Assembly: GCF_019973615.1 (NCBI RefSeq)
Contig: NZ_AP024238.1
Coordinates: 2,749,989 to 2,813,988, forward strand
Length of the DNA stretch: 64,000 nucleotides
Source of the DNA: Rhodoferax lithotrophicus
GTDB taxonomy: Bacteria > Pseudomonadota > Gammaproteobacteria > Burkholderiales > Burkholderiaceae_C
Reading direction: 5' to 3'
Of this stretch, positions 34,585 to 43,124 are shown piece after piece. Below the pieces are notes generated by a model. The model had not been told where the DNA came from and made no database searches. It was given only the letters and a program-made list of their open reading frames with translations. The position numbers and the translations under genes are program-made. Each line of letters starts with the position of its first letter. Positions within the stretch are counted from its first letter, which is position 1.

Positions 34585-34695
34585 AGATCAATTTTGAACG
34601 AAAAGTACCAGCAATGGCACGCCTTTTTACAGTGTGATTCAGGCCGCCAGCCCCTAAAGTTACGACGCGAACAACAACCACACAGGAGACATTGC

Positions 34696-35871
34696 ATGTT
34701 CAGTTTTGACCCCTATTCGCCAGCCGTAGACGCGGACCCGTTCCCGTACTACAAACATCTGCGTGATGAAGCGCCCTGCTTCTGGAGCCCCGAGGCCCAG
34801 ATGTGGGTGCTGACGCGCTACACCGATATCGTGTCCGCCGGGCAGGATTGGCAAACCTATTCCAGCGCCAGCGGCAACCTGATGACCGAACTGCCTGGCC
34901 GCGCCGGTGCCACGCTGGGCAGCTCAGATCCACCGAAACATGATCGCCTGCGTGGTCTGATTCAGCACGCGTTCATGAAGCGCAACCTGATGGCGCTGGA
35001 AGAACCCATCCGCGACATCGCCAAACAAGTGTTTGGTCAGCTCCAAGGAGTGAAGCAATTTGACTTCAAGGAAGTGTCCTCACAGTTCACCGTGAAGGTG
35101 CTGATGGCGGCCTTGGGCCTGCCCATGGGTGATGAGGCCATCGTGCCCGAATCCGAAGTGCGCGACAACGCCGTGCTGATGGTGCAAAGTGATGCCCGTA
35201 CCCGCGCCAAAGGCCCTGAGCACATTGCCGCCTACAACTGGATGCAGGAATACGCCGCCAAGGTGATCGCCACCCGGCGGGCCGAACCCCGCAATGACCT
35301 GATCAGCAACTTTGCGCTGGCCGAAATTGACGGCGACCGCCTGGACGACCGTGAGGTACTGCTGACCACCACCACGCTGATCATGGCAGGAGTGGAATCG
35401 CTGGGCGGCTTCATGATGATGTTTGCCTACAACATGGCCACCTTTGACGAAGCTAGAGCCGCCGTGGTGGCCAACCCCGAGTTGCTGCCCGACGCGATTG
35501 AAGAAAGCCTGCGTTTCAACACCTCGGCCCAGCGCTTCCGCCGCCGTTTGATGAAAGACGTGACCTTGCATGGCCAAACCATGAAGGAAGGCGACTTTGT
35601 CTGCCTGGCCTATGGCTCCGGCAACCGCGACGAGCGCCAGTACCCCAACCCCGATGTGTACGACATCAGTCGCAAACCACGCGGTCACCTGGGTTTTGGT
35701 GGCGGCTTGCATGCCTGCCTGGGCACGGCGATTGCCCGCATTGCCGTGAAGATTGCGTTTGACGAATTCCACAAAGTGGTGCCGAACTACCACCGCGTCG
35801 CCGACCAATTGCCGTGGATGCCATCAAGCACGTTCCGCAGCCCCCTGGTGCTGGAATTGGCCGTTTCGTAA
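34696..35871 (+). CDS. Cytochrome P450 (class I bacterial)
   Basis: 391 residues from the ATG at 34696, with AGGAGA 6 bp upstream. The haem loop is FGGGLHACLG with the thiolate ligand Cys341. The K-helix ExxR is Glu270-Arg273, and the C-helix has KHDRLR. The I-helix reads MAGVESLGG, so the usual Thr of the oxygen-activating pair is Ser235. It is soluble and is followed by its own [2Fe-2S] ferredoxin and ferredoxin reductase, a complete three-component system. With an aromatic-type AraC regulator and ligAB 6 kb away, oxidation or O-demethylation of a lignin-type aromatic acid is a reasonable inference, but the substrate is not shown by the sequence. Confidence 0.9.
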   Translation: MFSFDPYSPAVDADPFPYYKHLRDEAPCFWSPEAQMWVLTRYTDIVSAGQDWQTYSSASGNLMTELPGRAGATLGSSDPPKHDRLRGLIQHAFMKRNLMALEEPIRDIAKQVFGQLQGVKQFDFKEVSSQFTVKVLMAALGLPMGDEAIVPESEVRDNAVLMVQSDARTRAKGPEHIAAYNWMQEYAAKVIATRRAEPRNDLISNFALAEIDGDRLDDREVLLTTTTLIMAGVESLGGFMMMFAYNMATFDEARAAVVANPELLPDAIEESLRFNTSAQRFRRRLMKDVTLHGQTMKEGDFVCLAYGSGNRDERQYPNPDVYDISRKPRGHLGFGGGLHACLGTAIARIAVKIAFDEFHKVVPNYHRVADQLPWMPSSTFRSPLVLELAVS

Positions 35872-35892
35872 TCTACGCAGACCACCCACCAC

Positions 35893-35920
35893 GCGCCGCC
35901 CTGATCAGGCGGCGCTTTTT
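35893..35920 (+). terminator. Strong intrinsic terminator-like hairpin between P450 and ferredoxin
   Basis: GCGCCGCC / GGCGGCGC (35893-35900 with 35908-35915), loop CTGATCA, followed by TTTTT. It stands 21 bp after the P450 stop and 21 bp before the ferredoxin start. It may reduce ferredoxin expression relative to the P450, or protect the P450 mRNA end. Confidence 0.8.
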
Positions 35921-35941
35921 AACTTTCAAGAGACCTCTTTC

Positions 35942-36265
35942 ATGGCCAATATCACCTACATCGAAGCATCAGGACAAAGCACCACAGTCAGCCTGAATGA
36001 CGGCTGGAGCCTGATGCAAGGGGCTACCGCCAACGGCATCGACGGAATTCTGGGCGAATGCGGTGGCTCCTGCGCCTGCGCCACCTGCCACTGCTACGTA
36101 GACGAAGCCCGCCTGGGCGACCTGCCCGCCGCCTCTGAAGGCGAACTCGATATGCTGGAAAATGTGGCCGCCGAGCGCCGCCCCAACAGCCGCCTGGCCT
36201 GCCAGATCAAAGCCAGCGCCGCGCTGGAAGGCCTGATCATCCACCTGCCAGCCACCCAGGAATAA
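35942..36265 (+). CDS. [2Fe-2S] ferredoxin, putidaredoxin-like
   Basis: 107 residues from the ATG at 35942; upstream CAAGAGA is the likely ribosome-binding site. The cluster ligands follow the vertebrate/putidaredoxin pattern: Cys40, Cys46, Cys49 and Cys87, spacing C-x5-C-x2-C-x37-C. Extra Cys44 and Cys51 lie next to the ligand loop. The surface acidic helix (SEGELDMLENV) is the usual docking region for the reductase and the P450. It carries electrons from the following reductase to the P450. Confidence 0.92.
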   Translation: MANITYIEASGQSTTVSLNDGWSLMQGATANGIDGILGECGGSCACATCHCYVDEARLGDLPAASEGELDMLENVAAERRPNSRLACQIKASAALEGLIIHLPATQE

Positions 36266-36268
36266 ACC

Positions 36269-37504
36269 ATGAGCGCAGCCATCGTCATCATCGGTGCCGG
36301 ACAAGCTGGCGTGCAAACCGCCGAGGCCTTACGCACAGGCGGCTTTGCGGGCAGCATCACCCTGCTGGGCAACGAGGCCTACGGCCCCTACCATCGCCCG
36401 CCGCTGTCCAAAGCCTGGCTGGCCGGTGAGATGGACAGCGCCCAACTCGTCATGCGTGCGCCCGAGATGCTGGCACGCAAAGCCATCGAGCTGCGCACCA
36501 ACGTCACCGTCAGCGCCATTGACCGCACTGCAAAACTGGTCACCCTGAGTGATGGCAGCAGCCTGCCCTACACCGGCCTGGTGCTGGCCACCGGCTCCAC
36601 GCCACGCCGCCTGCCGCTGCCCGGTGGTGATGCCCAAGGCGTGTTTGCGCTGCGCTCGCGCGATGATGCCAGCGCCATTGCCGAGCGCATGGCGGTGTGC
36701 ATCGAAAAACAATTACCCGTCATCGTCATCGGCGGTGGCTTCATCGGGCTGGAAGTGGCTGCCACCGCACGCAAAAAAGGCCTGAGCACCACCGTGCTGG
36801 AAGCCGCCCCGCGCCTGCTCGGCCGCGTGCTGGCCCCGGTGCTGTCCGACTGGTATGCCAACCTGCACCGCAGCCACGGCGCAGCGCTGGTATTGGATGC
36901 ACGCATCGCCGCCATTGAGACCGACGCGCAAAACACCGTCACCGGCGTGCGCATGGCCGACGGCCAGGTCTACCCCGCAGGCCTGGTGGTGGTCGGCATC
37001 GGCGTGGCCGCCAACGACCAACTGGCCCAAGCTGCTGGCCTGGAATGTGATCGCGGCATCGTCGTCGATGCCTGTGGCCACACCAGCGACCCGGCGATCG
37101 TGGCCGCAGGCGACTGCACCGCCCGCCGCCTGCCAGACGGCAGCCTGCTGCGCCTGGAGTCGGTACAAAACGCCACCGAGCAAGGCAAATCCGCCGCCGC
37201 CGCCCTGCTTGGCCTGGAAAAACCCTTCACCGCCACACCCTGGTTCTGGAGCGACCAGTACGACAAGAAGCTGCAAATGGCAGGCTTGTCGATGGGCGCT
37301 GACCAATGGGCGGTGCGCGGCGATATGGCGGCTGGCTCGTTCAGCGTCTACCACTTCAAAGGCGAGCGCCTGCTGGCTGTGGACAGTGTGAACGCCAGCA
37401 AAGACCACCTGCTGGCGCGCAAGCTGCTGGATGCAGGGGTGTCACCTACGGTGGCGCAGGCGGGGGATTTGGGGGTTGAGTTGGCGGGGTTATTGGTCAA
37501 GTGA
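36269..37504 (+). CDS. FAD-dependent ferredoxin reductase (putidaredoxin reductase-like)
   Basis: 411 residues. Two Rossmann motifs are visible: FAD-binding IIGAGQAGVQTAEALR at the N-terminus and NAD(P)H-binding VIGGGFIGLEVAATARKKG near residue 151. The second FAD motif is VAAGDCTARR near residue 278. The C-terminal domain has WSDQYDKKLQMAG, typical of the ferredoxin or rubredoxin reductase family. It starts 3 bp after the ferredoxin stop. It completes the class I P450 electron chain (NADH, FAD, [2Fe-2S], P450). Confidence 0.92.
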   Translation: MSAAIVIIGAGQAGVQTAEALRTGGFAGSITLLGNEAYGPYHRPPLSKAWLAGEMDSAQLVMRAPEMLARKAIELRTNVTVSAIDRTAKLVTLSDGSSLPYTGLVLATGSTPRRLPLPGGDAQGVFALRSRDDASAIAERMAVCIEKQLPVIVIGGGFIGLEVAATARKKGLSTTVLEAAPRLLGRVLAPVLSDWYANLHRSHGAALVLDARIAAIETDAQNTVTGVRMADGQVYPAGLVVVGIGVAANDQLAQAAGLECDRGIVVDACGHTSDPAIVAAGDCTARRLPDGSLLRLESVQNATEQGKSAAAALLGLEKPFTATPWFWSDQYDKKLQMAGLSMGADQWAVRGDMAAGSFSVYHFKGERLLAVDSVNASKDHLLARKLLDAGVSPTVAQAGDLGVELAGLLVK

Positions 37505-37894
37505 GGCTGGGGCAAGGGCTGTGGAGTGCGTTTGGCATTCACAGCTTTTTTTGATATAGATATCAGCCTATAGCCCTTATAGAATATGCGTAAGCAGCTA
37601 TTTACTTAATAGCGTTTTGATGCCATAACGCCGCGCTCCTGCAACCCAAAATTCCATACGCAGCTTCACTGTAACGCTGGCAGAGATTGGGCCAATGGAC
37701 TAATCTCTGGTGGTGATGTGTTGGTTTTCTATGCTTGCTGAGGATCAACGAACTGTAGGTCTGTTGCTGATGTAATCCGCAGTGGCGGCTTGACCAAGCG
37801 CTCAGATAAATATGCAACCAATCTCAGGTGACACTTCCGGTGTGGCACTTCCTATGCCAGAATCGTCGGCGGCTTGAGCTTGTACGGAGTATGC
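37505..37894. other. Intergenic region at the border of the accessory island
   Basis: About 390 bp without a credible gene. It holds a dispersed hairpin repeat (37556-37616) and then a stretch of lower GC content that leads into the DUF262 operon. The ribosome-binding site GGAG (37886-37889) precedes the ATG at 37895. Confidence 0.65.
37556..37616 (-). repeat. Dispersed two-hairpin intergenic repeat, reverse copy
   Basis: On the + strand it reads GCCTATAGCCCTTATAG ... GCGTAAGCAGCTATT ... AATAGCG, the reverse complement of the family consensus with some changes. Confidence 0.75.
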
Positions 37895-39010
37895 ATGGCA
37901 ATCAACACTATCAACAATAAACCGACTAACGAACAGGCCGAAGAAGTCCTTGATGGATACGAACCCCCTGCTCCTGGCGGCTGGGAGGGTTATCCGCTGG
38001 ACGAGTTGGCAATCCGGGATGAACGCCGGACAACATCAGATGTTGTCCGGCGTATTAAGAATGATCGATTCGTCCTCGATCCGGATTTCCAGCGAGGGTT
38101 CGTTTGGGATAAAGACAAGCAAAGTCGACTAATCGAATCGATTCTTCTACGTATTCCTTTGCCTGTTTTCTATGTGGCGGAAGACAAAGATGGGCGGCTG
38201 ATCGTGGTGGATGGGCGGCAGCGCCTCACCACGTTATTGCATTTTCTCAACAACAAGCTTGCTCTCCAACTCAAAGACAGACCAGAACTGGACGGTAAAC
38301 GCTTCGATGGCTTGGACGTGCGCTTACAGAATCGGGTGGAAGATTGCCAGCTACTTTTTTACATCATTGATCGATCAGTGCCTGAGCAAGCACGACTAGA
38401 CATTTTTGAACGAGTCAACGGCGGCGAGGTGTTGAGCCGCCAGCAGATGCGCAACGCCCTGTACAACGGTCCAGCAACCACGTTCCTTCGCGAAGAGGCC
38501 GAAACAGCACTATTCCGTGCGGCTACGGGCGGCAGTCTCAATGCAGGCAAGATGCAAGATCGAGAAATGATTAATCGGTTCTGTTCTTTCCGGCTGCTGG
38601 ATCTGGATGTCTACAGAGGTGATATGGACGAGTGGCTTGCCAAGGGCTTGGAATTCATGAACAAAGCCAGTTCGGAGGAATTGGACAAGTTACGTAGCCG
38701 ATTCCGACGAGCAATGACGAACAACCATGTCGTATTCGACCGTCAAGCATTTAGAAAACACTTAAGTCAAAACCAGAGGCGGAGTGTCCTTAACGCCTCT
38801 CTGTTCGACGTAATGAGTACCGGCCTTGCTAGGTATTCCGAATCCAGAGTGCAGGAGAAGGCTGAAGTGCTCAGGCAAAACTTCTTTGAACTTATGGAAA
38901 ACGATGAGTTCATCAAGGCCATTACCTATGGCCCCAATGGTCCTGGCCAGGTACGTACCCGTTTCCGGATCGCGAACTCTATGTTTAGAGAGGTGTTTGA
39001 TGCTGCGTGA
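37895..39010 (+). CDS. DUF262 (GmrS-like, ParB/Srx-fold) protein
   Basis: 371 residues from the ATG at 37895 with GGAG 5 bp upstream. The DUF262 core occupies about residues 45-190: FVLDPDFQRGFVWDKDKQSRLIES-type motif, IPLPVFYVAEDKDGR, and the signature DGRQRLTTLLHFL. The fold is shared with the N-terminal half of GmrSD-type type IV restriction enzymes, where this domain binds nucleotide and acts in nuclease or sensor functions. There is no DUF1524 HNH domain here. It overlaps the ATPase gene by 11 bp and begins a three-gene operon that looks like a phage-defence cassette. Confidence 0.85.
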   Translation: MAINTINNKPTNEQAEEVLDGYEPPAPGGWEGYPLDELAIRDERRTTSDVVRRIKNDRFVLDPDFQRGFVWDKDKQSRLIESILLRIPLPVFYVAEDKDGRLIVVDGRQRLTTLLHFLNNKLALQLKDRPELDGKRFDGLDVRLQNRVEDCQLLFYIIDRSVPEQARLDIFERVNGGEVLSRQQMRNALYNGPATTFLREEAETALFRAATGGSLNAGKMQDREMINRFCSFRLLDLDVYRGDMDEWLAKGLEFMNKASSEELDKLRSRFRRAMTNNHVVFDRQAFRKHLSQNQRRSVLNASLFDVMSTGLARYSESRVQEKAEVLRQNFFELMENDEFIKAITYGPNGPGQVRTRFRIANSMFREVFDAA

Positions 39011-40127
39011 AATACATCTATCCAGCTTCAAGTGTTTCGACACCTTGGACTTACCCCTGGGGTCACTTACCCTACTGACTGGGGTGAATGGCGGCGGTAA
39101 GTCCTCTGTCATGCAGGCCCTAATGCTGTTGTCTCAGACTTTTAGCCAGCAGGAATGGGGGAGCTCCTTGCTGCTCGAAGGCCCCGGTCTGTCCTTGGGC
39201 AATGTGGCAGATGTGATCAACCAGGACTCTGCACGTCGTAGTTTGGCTATGGGTATTACCACCGATGAGCAGAAGGTGAAGTGGTTGTTTAAGGCCGAGG
39301 ATCGGCGGGCACTATCCATCGAATTAGAGCAGGTGGAAGTGAACGGAGCGTTGGTTCCTTTAGGGACCGCCACGCGCTGGCTGATGCCCCCAGACGAAGC
39401 AGCTGCCTCGCCTGTCATCGCGGCCCTGCGACACTTGAGTTGGATTACCGCCGAGCGAACTGGTCCCAGAGAATTGCTACCATTGAGGGTGGCTGATGGT
39501 CATGCTCGTGTAGGCCATCACGGGGAAATGGCTGCTGGTCTCTTGTATTGGCGTGGCGAGGACGAAGTAAATTCGGCTATGTGTTTGCCCGATACGCCCC
39601 CCACGTTGTTCCATCAAGTCCGGGGGTATATGCAACGCTTTTTCCCCGGTTGTGACCTCCGTGTTTCTCCTATAGATGGAGTGAGCGCCATCAGCTTGCG
39701 TTTGCGTTCCGACTCCCGCTCTGATTTCCAGCGTCCACAAAACGTAGGCTTTGGCCTCACTCAACTTTTTCCAATCATCGTTGCCTTGTTAGCTGCTCAG
39801 GCTGATGATGTGCTGCTCATTGAAAACCCGGAAGTTCATCTCCATCCGCGCGCACAACAAGAGATTGGCATGCTACTAGCGGAAACAGCTGCCAGCGGAG
39901 TGCAGGTAATATTGGAAACGCACTCAGACCATGTTCTCAATGGCGTACGACTAGCCGTGAAGCAGAAAAAACTCCCGGCGGCGGACGTTCGCGTCCACTT
40001 TTTCTCCCATCGGCCGGGTCAAGCCGCCGCCCCCGAGTCCCCAATGATGGATGATGACGGACGGCTTGATTCATGGCCGGAGGGATTTTTCGACCAATTC
40101 GATATCGCCCTTTCTGAATTGATGTAG
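39000..40127 (+). CDS. AAA ATPase, SMC/OLD-like with DUF3696-type C-terminus
   Basis: 375 residues from the ATG at 39000, translationally coupled to the DUF262 gene; GAGAGG precedes it. Walker A is VNGGGKSSV near residue 35. The ABC-like second half has GFGLTQLFPIIVALL, Walker B VLLIENPEVHLHPRAQQE and switch ILETHSDHVLNGVRLA. This is the short form of the RecF/OLD ATPase family often paired with nuclease or effector genes in defence systems. The ATPase probably senses or gates the activity of the two partner proteins. Confidence 0.87.
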   Translation: MLREIHLSSFKCFDTLDLPLGSLTLLTGVNGGGKSSVMQALMLLSQTFSQQEWGSSLLLEGPGLSLGNVADVINQDSARRSLAMGITTDEQKVKWLFKAEDRRALSIELEQVEVNGALVPLGTATRWLMPPDEAAASPVIAALRHLSWITAERTGPRELLPLRVADGHARVGHHGEMAAGLLYWRGEDEVNSAMCLPDTPPTLFHQVRGYMQRFFPGCDLRVSPIDGVSAISLRLRSDSRSDFQRPQNVGFGLTQLFPIIVALLAAQADDVLLIENPEVHLHPRAQQEIGMLLAETAASGVQVILETHSDHVLNGVRLAVKQKKLPAADVRVHFFSHRPGQAAAPESPMMDDDGRLDSWPEGFFDQFDIALSELM

Positions 40128-40134
40128 GACACCC

Positions 40135-41100
40135 ATGGATGTGATTCTCGACGAATCCAGTCTTGCTCCTTGTGATGGCTGGAGTCCCTCCCAGCGCATC
40201 CAGACCATGGCATTGACTCTTAAGGCACTAGATCAATTGGGATGCGCACGGGTTTTGCGTTCCGTGCGTACCGCAGCCGACGAGGATATTGGCCAAGGAC
40301 GCGGATTGCGAGGATGGTGCTTCGACAAGGAAACCAATCGCGATGCGGGAATGTTCATTGCCCAGCGCCTGGGTAAACAGCCGTTCATCGATGGAGCAGA
40401 CGGGCTGTTCGCTGCGGTTGAAGGCGAGCGCGCCATAGAAGGTAGCGTACGCGGCGTTACGGTCGTTGGCCTGGCATTCGCCGCGATAACCGGCAATGCC
40501 AGCGTAGCTCTCGGAAGCACAGAGTTGCCTCGCTGTGAGTCTGTCGAAGTCGATCTCACTACGCTTGATGTTGAAGAAAATATTCAAGAGGTAGTCCAAG
40601 TCTGCTGTGTGGTGACCGAAGATGATGTTCTCGGGCAAAGTGGACCAATCAAGCTGGGCATCGAGGGTTCAGTAGTTGACGGCCACCAGTTGCTTGCGCG
40701 CGCCTGTGAACTATTTCCTCGGCTGCACTTCGGCCCTAGGGCTGTGGAGCAGATTGGTGCGCTTACAGGAAGCGAACCAGTATTCCACCAATTATTCCGT
40801 CATCTTCGAGCTTTGGACCAGGGCGCAGCATCATGGCCGCCTGATACACCATATTCCCCGGCTGGAGCAATCACATGGAGCCGAGAGTCCAATGCTACGC
40901 TTAATCATGGGAACCATGGTCCTCTGCGCGATTTTTCCATGCCCAATGGCTTCATACCACGTCGCTGGAGCGACCATACCAAGCTAAGTGGTGGCACTGG
41001 TTTCCGACTCTATTTCCACCCTGAAAGGACAGAGGAAATGGCCGTGGTGTTGATTGGGTATTTCGGAGGCCACCTGCCAACCGTCCGATTTGGCAGTTAG
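40135..41100 (+). CDS. Uncharacterised third protein of the DUF262-ATPase operon, possible effector
   Basis: 321 residues, 7 bp after the ATPase stop. I do not recognise the family. The middle (about 95-180) is beta-rich. The C-terminal ~70 residues read HTKLSGGTGFRLYFHP followed by VVLIGYFGGHLPTV, which resembles the strand pattern of RelE/HigB-type toxins. This is a weak, by-eye similarity. Position and coupling make it the likely effector or specificity component of the system. Its codon use and lower GC fit an acquired segment. Confidence 0.65.
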   Translation: MDVILDESSLAPCDGWSPSQRIQTMALTLKALDQLGCARVLRSVRTAADEDIGQGRGLRGWCFDKETNRDAGMFIAQRLGKQPFIDGADGLFAAVEGERAIEGSVRGVTVVGLAFAAITGNASVALGSTELPRCESVEVDLTTLDVEENIQEVVQVCCVVTEDDVLGQSGPIKLGIEGSVVDGHQLLARACELFPRLHFGPRAVEQIGALTGSEPVFHQLFRHLRALDQGAASWPPDTPYSPAGAITWSRESNATLNHGNHGPLRDFSMPNGFIPRRWSDHTKLSGGTGFRLYFHPERTEEMAVVLIGYFGGHLPTVRFGS

Positions 41101-41510
41101 TTGCTGTAATAGTCCGGCAACATACATCACCCCTCCTCTGGTGCTGGTAAAGCCAGTCGTGTAATTGCCATCTCAAACAACCGATTTGCTCGTGTAGCCT
41201 GTCATGCCGGTTTCGGTGCAACCCCACCATTTGAATGGCTGGGATGCCAAATGAATAGCCGACTGGTGGTCTGATTTCCAATACTGAGTTTGATGAAATC
41301 AGTACCACATTGCCAACCTCCCAGCCTATATTTAGACGACTGTTTTAGAGGAGACCGGAGAACGCGAACCACGCCGCCCGCCTGATACCGCATAACCCGA
41401 TTTCAGACCGATGTCTTGAATGTTTTAGGCCAGTAGTACTTATGCAATATGCGCAAGCAGCTACTTAAACAATAGCATCCAAACTCCTAAAAATCACTTC
41501 CCCGCCCCAG
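41101..41510. other. Intergenic region within the accessory island
   Basis: About 410 bp. It holds a dispersed hairpin repeat (41425-41478). Open frames here are short and show no family features. It may contain decayed sequence between the DUF262 operon and the VapC remnant. Confidence 0.55.
41425..41478 (-). repeat. Dispersed two-hairpin intergenic repeat, reverse copy
   Basis: On the + strand: GGCCAGTAGTACTTATGC, then GCGCAAGCAGCTACTT and AATAGC. It matches the reverse consensus and lies between the DUF262 operon and the VapC remnant. Confidence 0.75.
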
Positions 41511-41804
41511 TCACGAGAGCCTGAAATCTGCCAGCAAGCTGATTTGTCCCTCATGCCGGGCTTTGTTGTAGTAGCACTCATCGGCAGTGACCAGCACAGC
41601 GCCAGGGGTGTGCAGTGCCACAGCGTGGTACAGCGTGTCAAACAGGTGGTGCTGATAGCGCAGGGCCAAGTCAAGGGCGGTGGCATAGGTTTCTGGACTG
41701 GACAGGGTGCGGTGGCTGATGTCCAAAAAGTCCAACAAGTCGTCCTGCGCGTTGGACGGTAGAAGTGAATTGGCCTGAGCAGAGCCCCAAATAGAACTTG
41801 GCGA
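41511..41804 (-). pseudogene. Truncated VapC-like PIN-domain remnant
   Basis: Only the last part of a PIN domain is present: about 75 clearly PIN-like residues with LFDTLYHAVAL (acidic residue of the second motif) and VLVTADECYYNKA (third motif). The N-terminal half with the first catalytic Asp is missing. No antitoxin gene adjoins it. The frame continues, without a stop, up to the TGA that ends the neighbouring 439-residue gene, so the two were joined end to end by a deletion or insertion. Probably inactive. Confidence 0.75.
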
Positions 41805-43124
41805 TCAGGCCGCCATTCGATACGGCATGCCCCCTGTCCAATGCTGGTGAATGTAGCCATTGTTGAGCAAAAGACTTGTTACCGTCTGCTCGCTGATGTT
41901 GAACTCGGTGGAGGCTTCTTCGATGGCATATGAAGAAAAATCACTGCCCAAGAAGGATGTCAATGCATCGATGGGGCAAAGAAACTCAGCGGCAAAAGCG
42001 CGCTGGTACTTCTGACGGGAAGTCGCCAGGTCGGTTGATGCAAGCCAGCGCGCTTCGCAAGTTGAGGGACGCAGGTACTCGCCCAAGAAGCGTGCCAACT
42101 CGAAGCGTTTCCCGGCAGGGCTGTGCCTGCGCGGAACGAACTTCAATTGGTGATCATTCATCGGCATCGCAACCGCGACTGGCGACCGTCCTGCTGGCGC
42201 GGACCAATTGGCAACGGCTTCACTGCTCATGCCAAGCAGGTCATGCAGACTGCGGTCAGAAACTGGGGCACTGACATTGCCCATATTGTGACGAAGCGCA
42301 CGAGCGTCATGAATCGCGCGCTCCCAGGGTGCCCCATGGTCCAGGTGATCAATGCTGTCAGGCGATATCTCGGGAGTACCAAGAATTCCGTCAGCGCTGG
42401 CCAGCCGCCCAATGACTGCCAAATCTGGGGTTGCTCCCGACGCGGAAATCGCCGGTGCCAGTTCTGACAGCGCCACATCTCCGACCTGGCTCTCCCACTG
42501 CAGGGCGGCGTTCAGCGCTTGTTCCGGGCACTCTTCAGGGTCGAATCCCAATTCGGCTTCCAGCTTCCTTCGGCGAACCGCCTCGGGATCTGCGAGATCT
42601 TCCTGCACGATGGCCCACAAGTGCGCCAGACTCGACCCAGCGAGCTGCTTGGCATCCAAACGTGCCAGCACGCTGTGCATAAAGCGCTCGACGCTCTGCT
42701 GAAAGCCAGCCAACGTGATGAGTTTCGGCGTCTCCAGCGCTTGCAGGTACTGAACCGACTGGTCTGGCGTTGTCGACGCCCCGGCCCAGACGTGAATCGC
42801 CTCACCATCGGGGACAAAGATGACGCGCGGCCAGACGAAGCCATGATTGGCTGCACCGAGTTCATGAACCATGCGCCAGTCGTTGCCAGGCTGCTGCGGT
42901 GGCAGAGGCTCATGATTGAGACGCCACCATGAACTCGCAAACCACATAGCTAGCGGGTAAGCAGACACGAAGACATTGTCACGCACGGTTTCCGCCCAGA
43001 TATCCTGGTTCCGGGTTAGGCTGATGTTGTCAACAGACATGTCGATCAGGGCGGCTGTGGCTGTGACTTCCGGCTCTCCCGATGCCGCTGCCATCCACTT
43101 CGCGTTGATGCGCAACTCAGCCAT
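41805..43124 (-). CDS. Uncharacterised 439-residue protein with degenerate ImmA/IrrE-like C-terminus
   Basis: The N-terminal ~300 residues match nothing I recognise; they are acidic and rich in Trp. The C-terminal ~110 residues follow the ImmA/IrrE metallopeptidase pattern (KRFELARFLGEYL, QRAFAAEFLCPIDAL, EEASTEFNISEQTV). The zinc motif HExxH is absent: the site reads ARFLGEY. The domain is therefore probably a non-catalytic binding or sensing module. The start overlaps the upstream 146-residue gene by 8 bp, so the two form an operon. The pattern of small protein plus ImmA-like partner suggests a toxin-antitoxin or defence pair, but this is inference. Confidence 0.65.
   Translation of the reverse strand: MAELRINAKWMAAASGEPEVTATAALIDMSVDNISLTRNQDIWAETVRDNVFVSAYPLAMWFASSWWRLNHEPLPPQQPGNDWRMVHELGAANHGFVWPRVIFVPDGEAIHVWAGASTTPDQSVQYLQALETPKLITLAGFQQSVERFMHSVLARLDAKQLAGSSLAHLWAIVQEDLADPEAVRRRKLEAELGFDPEECPEQALNAALQWESQVGDVALSELAPAISASGATPDLAVIGRLASADGILGTPEISPDSIDHLDHGAPWERAIHDARALRHNMGNVSAPVSDRSLHDLLGMSSEAVANWSAPAGRSPVAVAMPMNDHQLKFVPRRHSPAGKRFELARFLGEYLRPSTCEARWLASTDLATSRQKYQRAFAAEFLCPIDALTSFLGSDFSSYAIEEASTEFNISEQTVTSLLLNNGYIHQHWTGGMPYRMAA

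Noticed and set aside
40952..41308. Minus-strand 118-codon frame overlapping the end of the DUF262 operon
   Set aside because: It overlaps a better-supported gene for half its length and has no recognisable domain or ribosome-binding site.
41465..41860. Minus-strand 131-codon frame
   Set aside because: It is the wrong frame of the VapC-like remnant; the 41511-41804 frame carries the PIN motifs.
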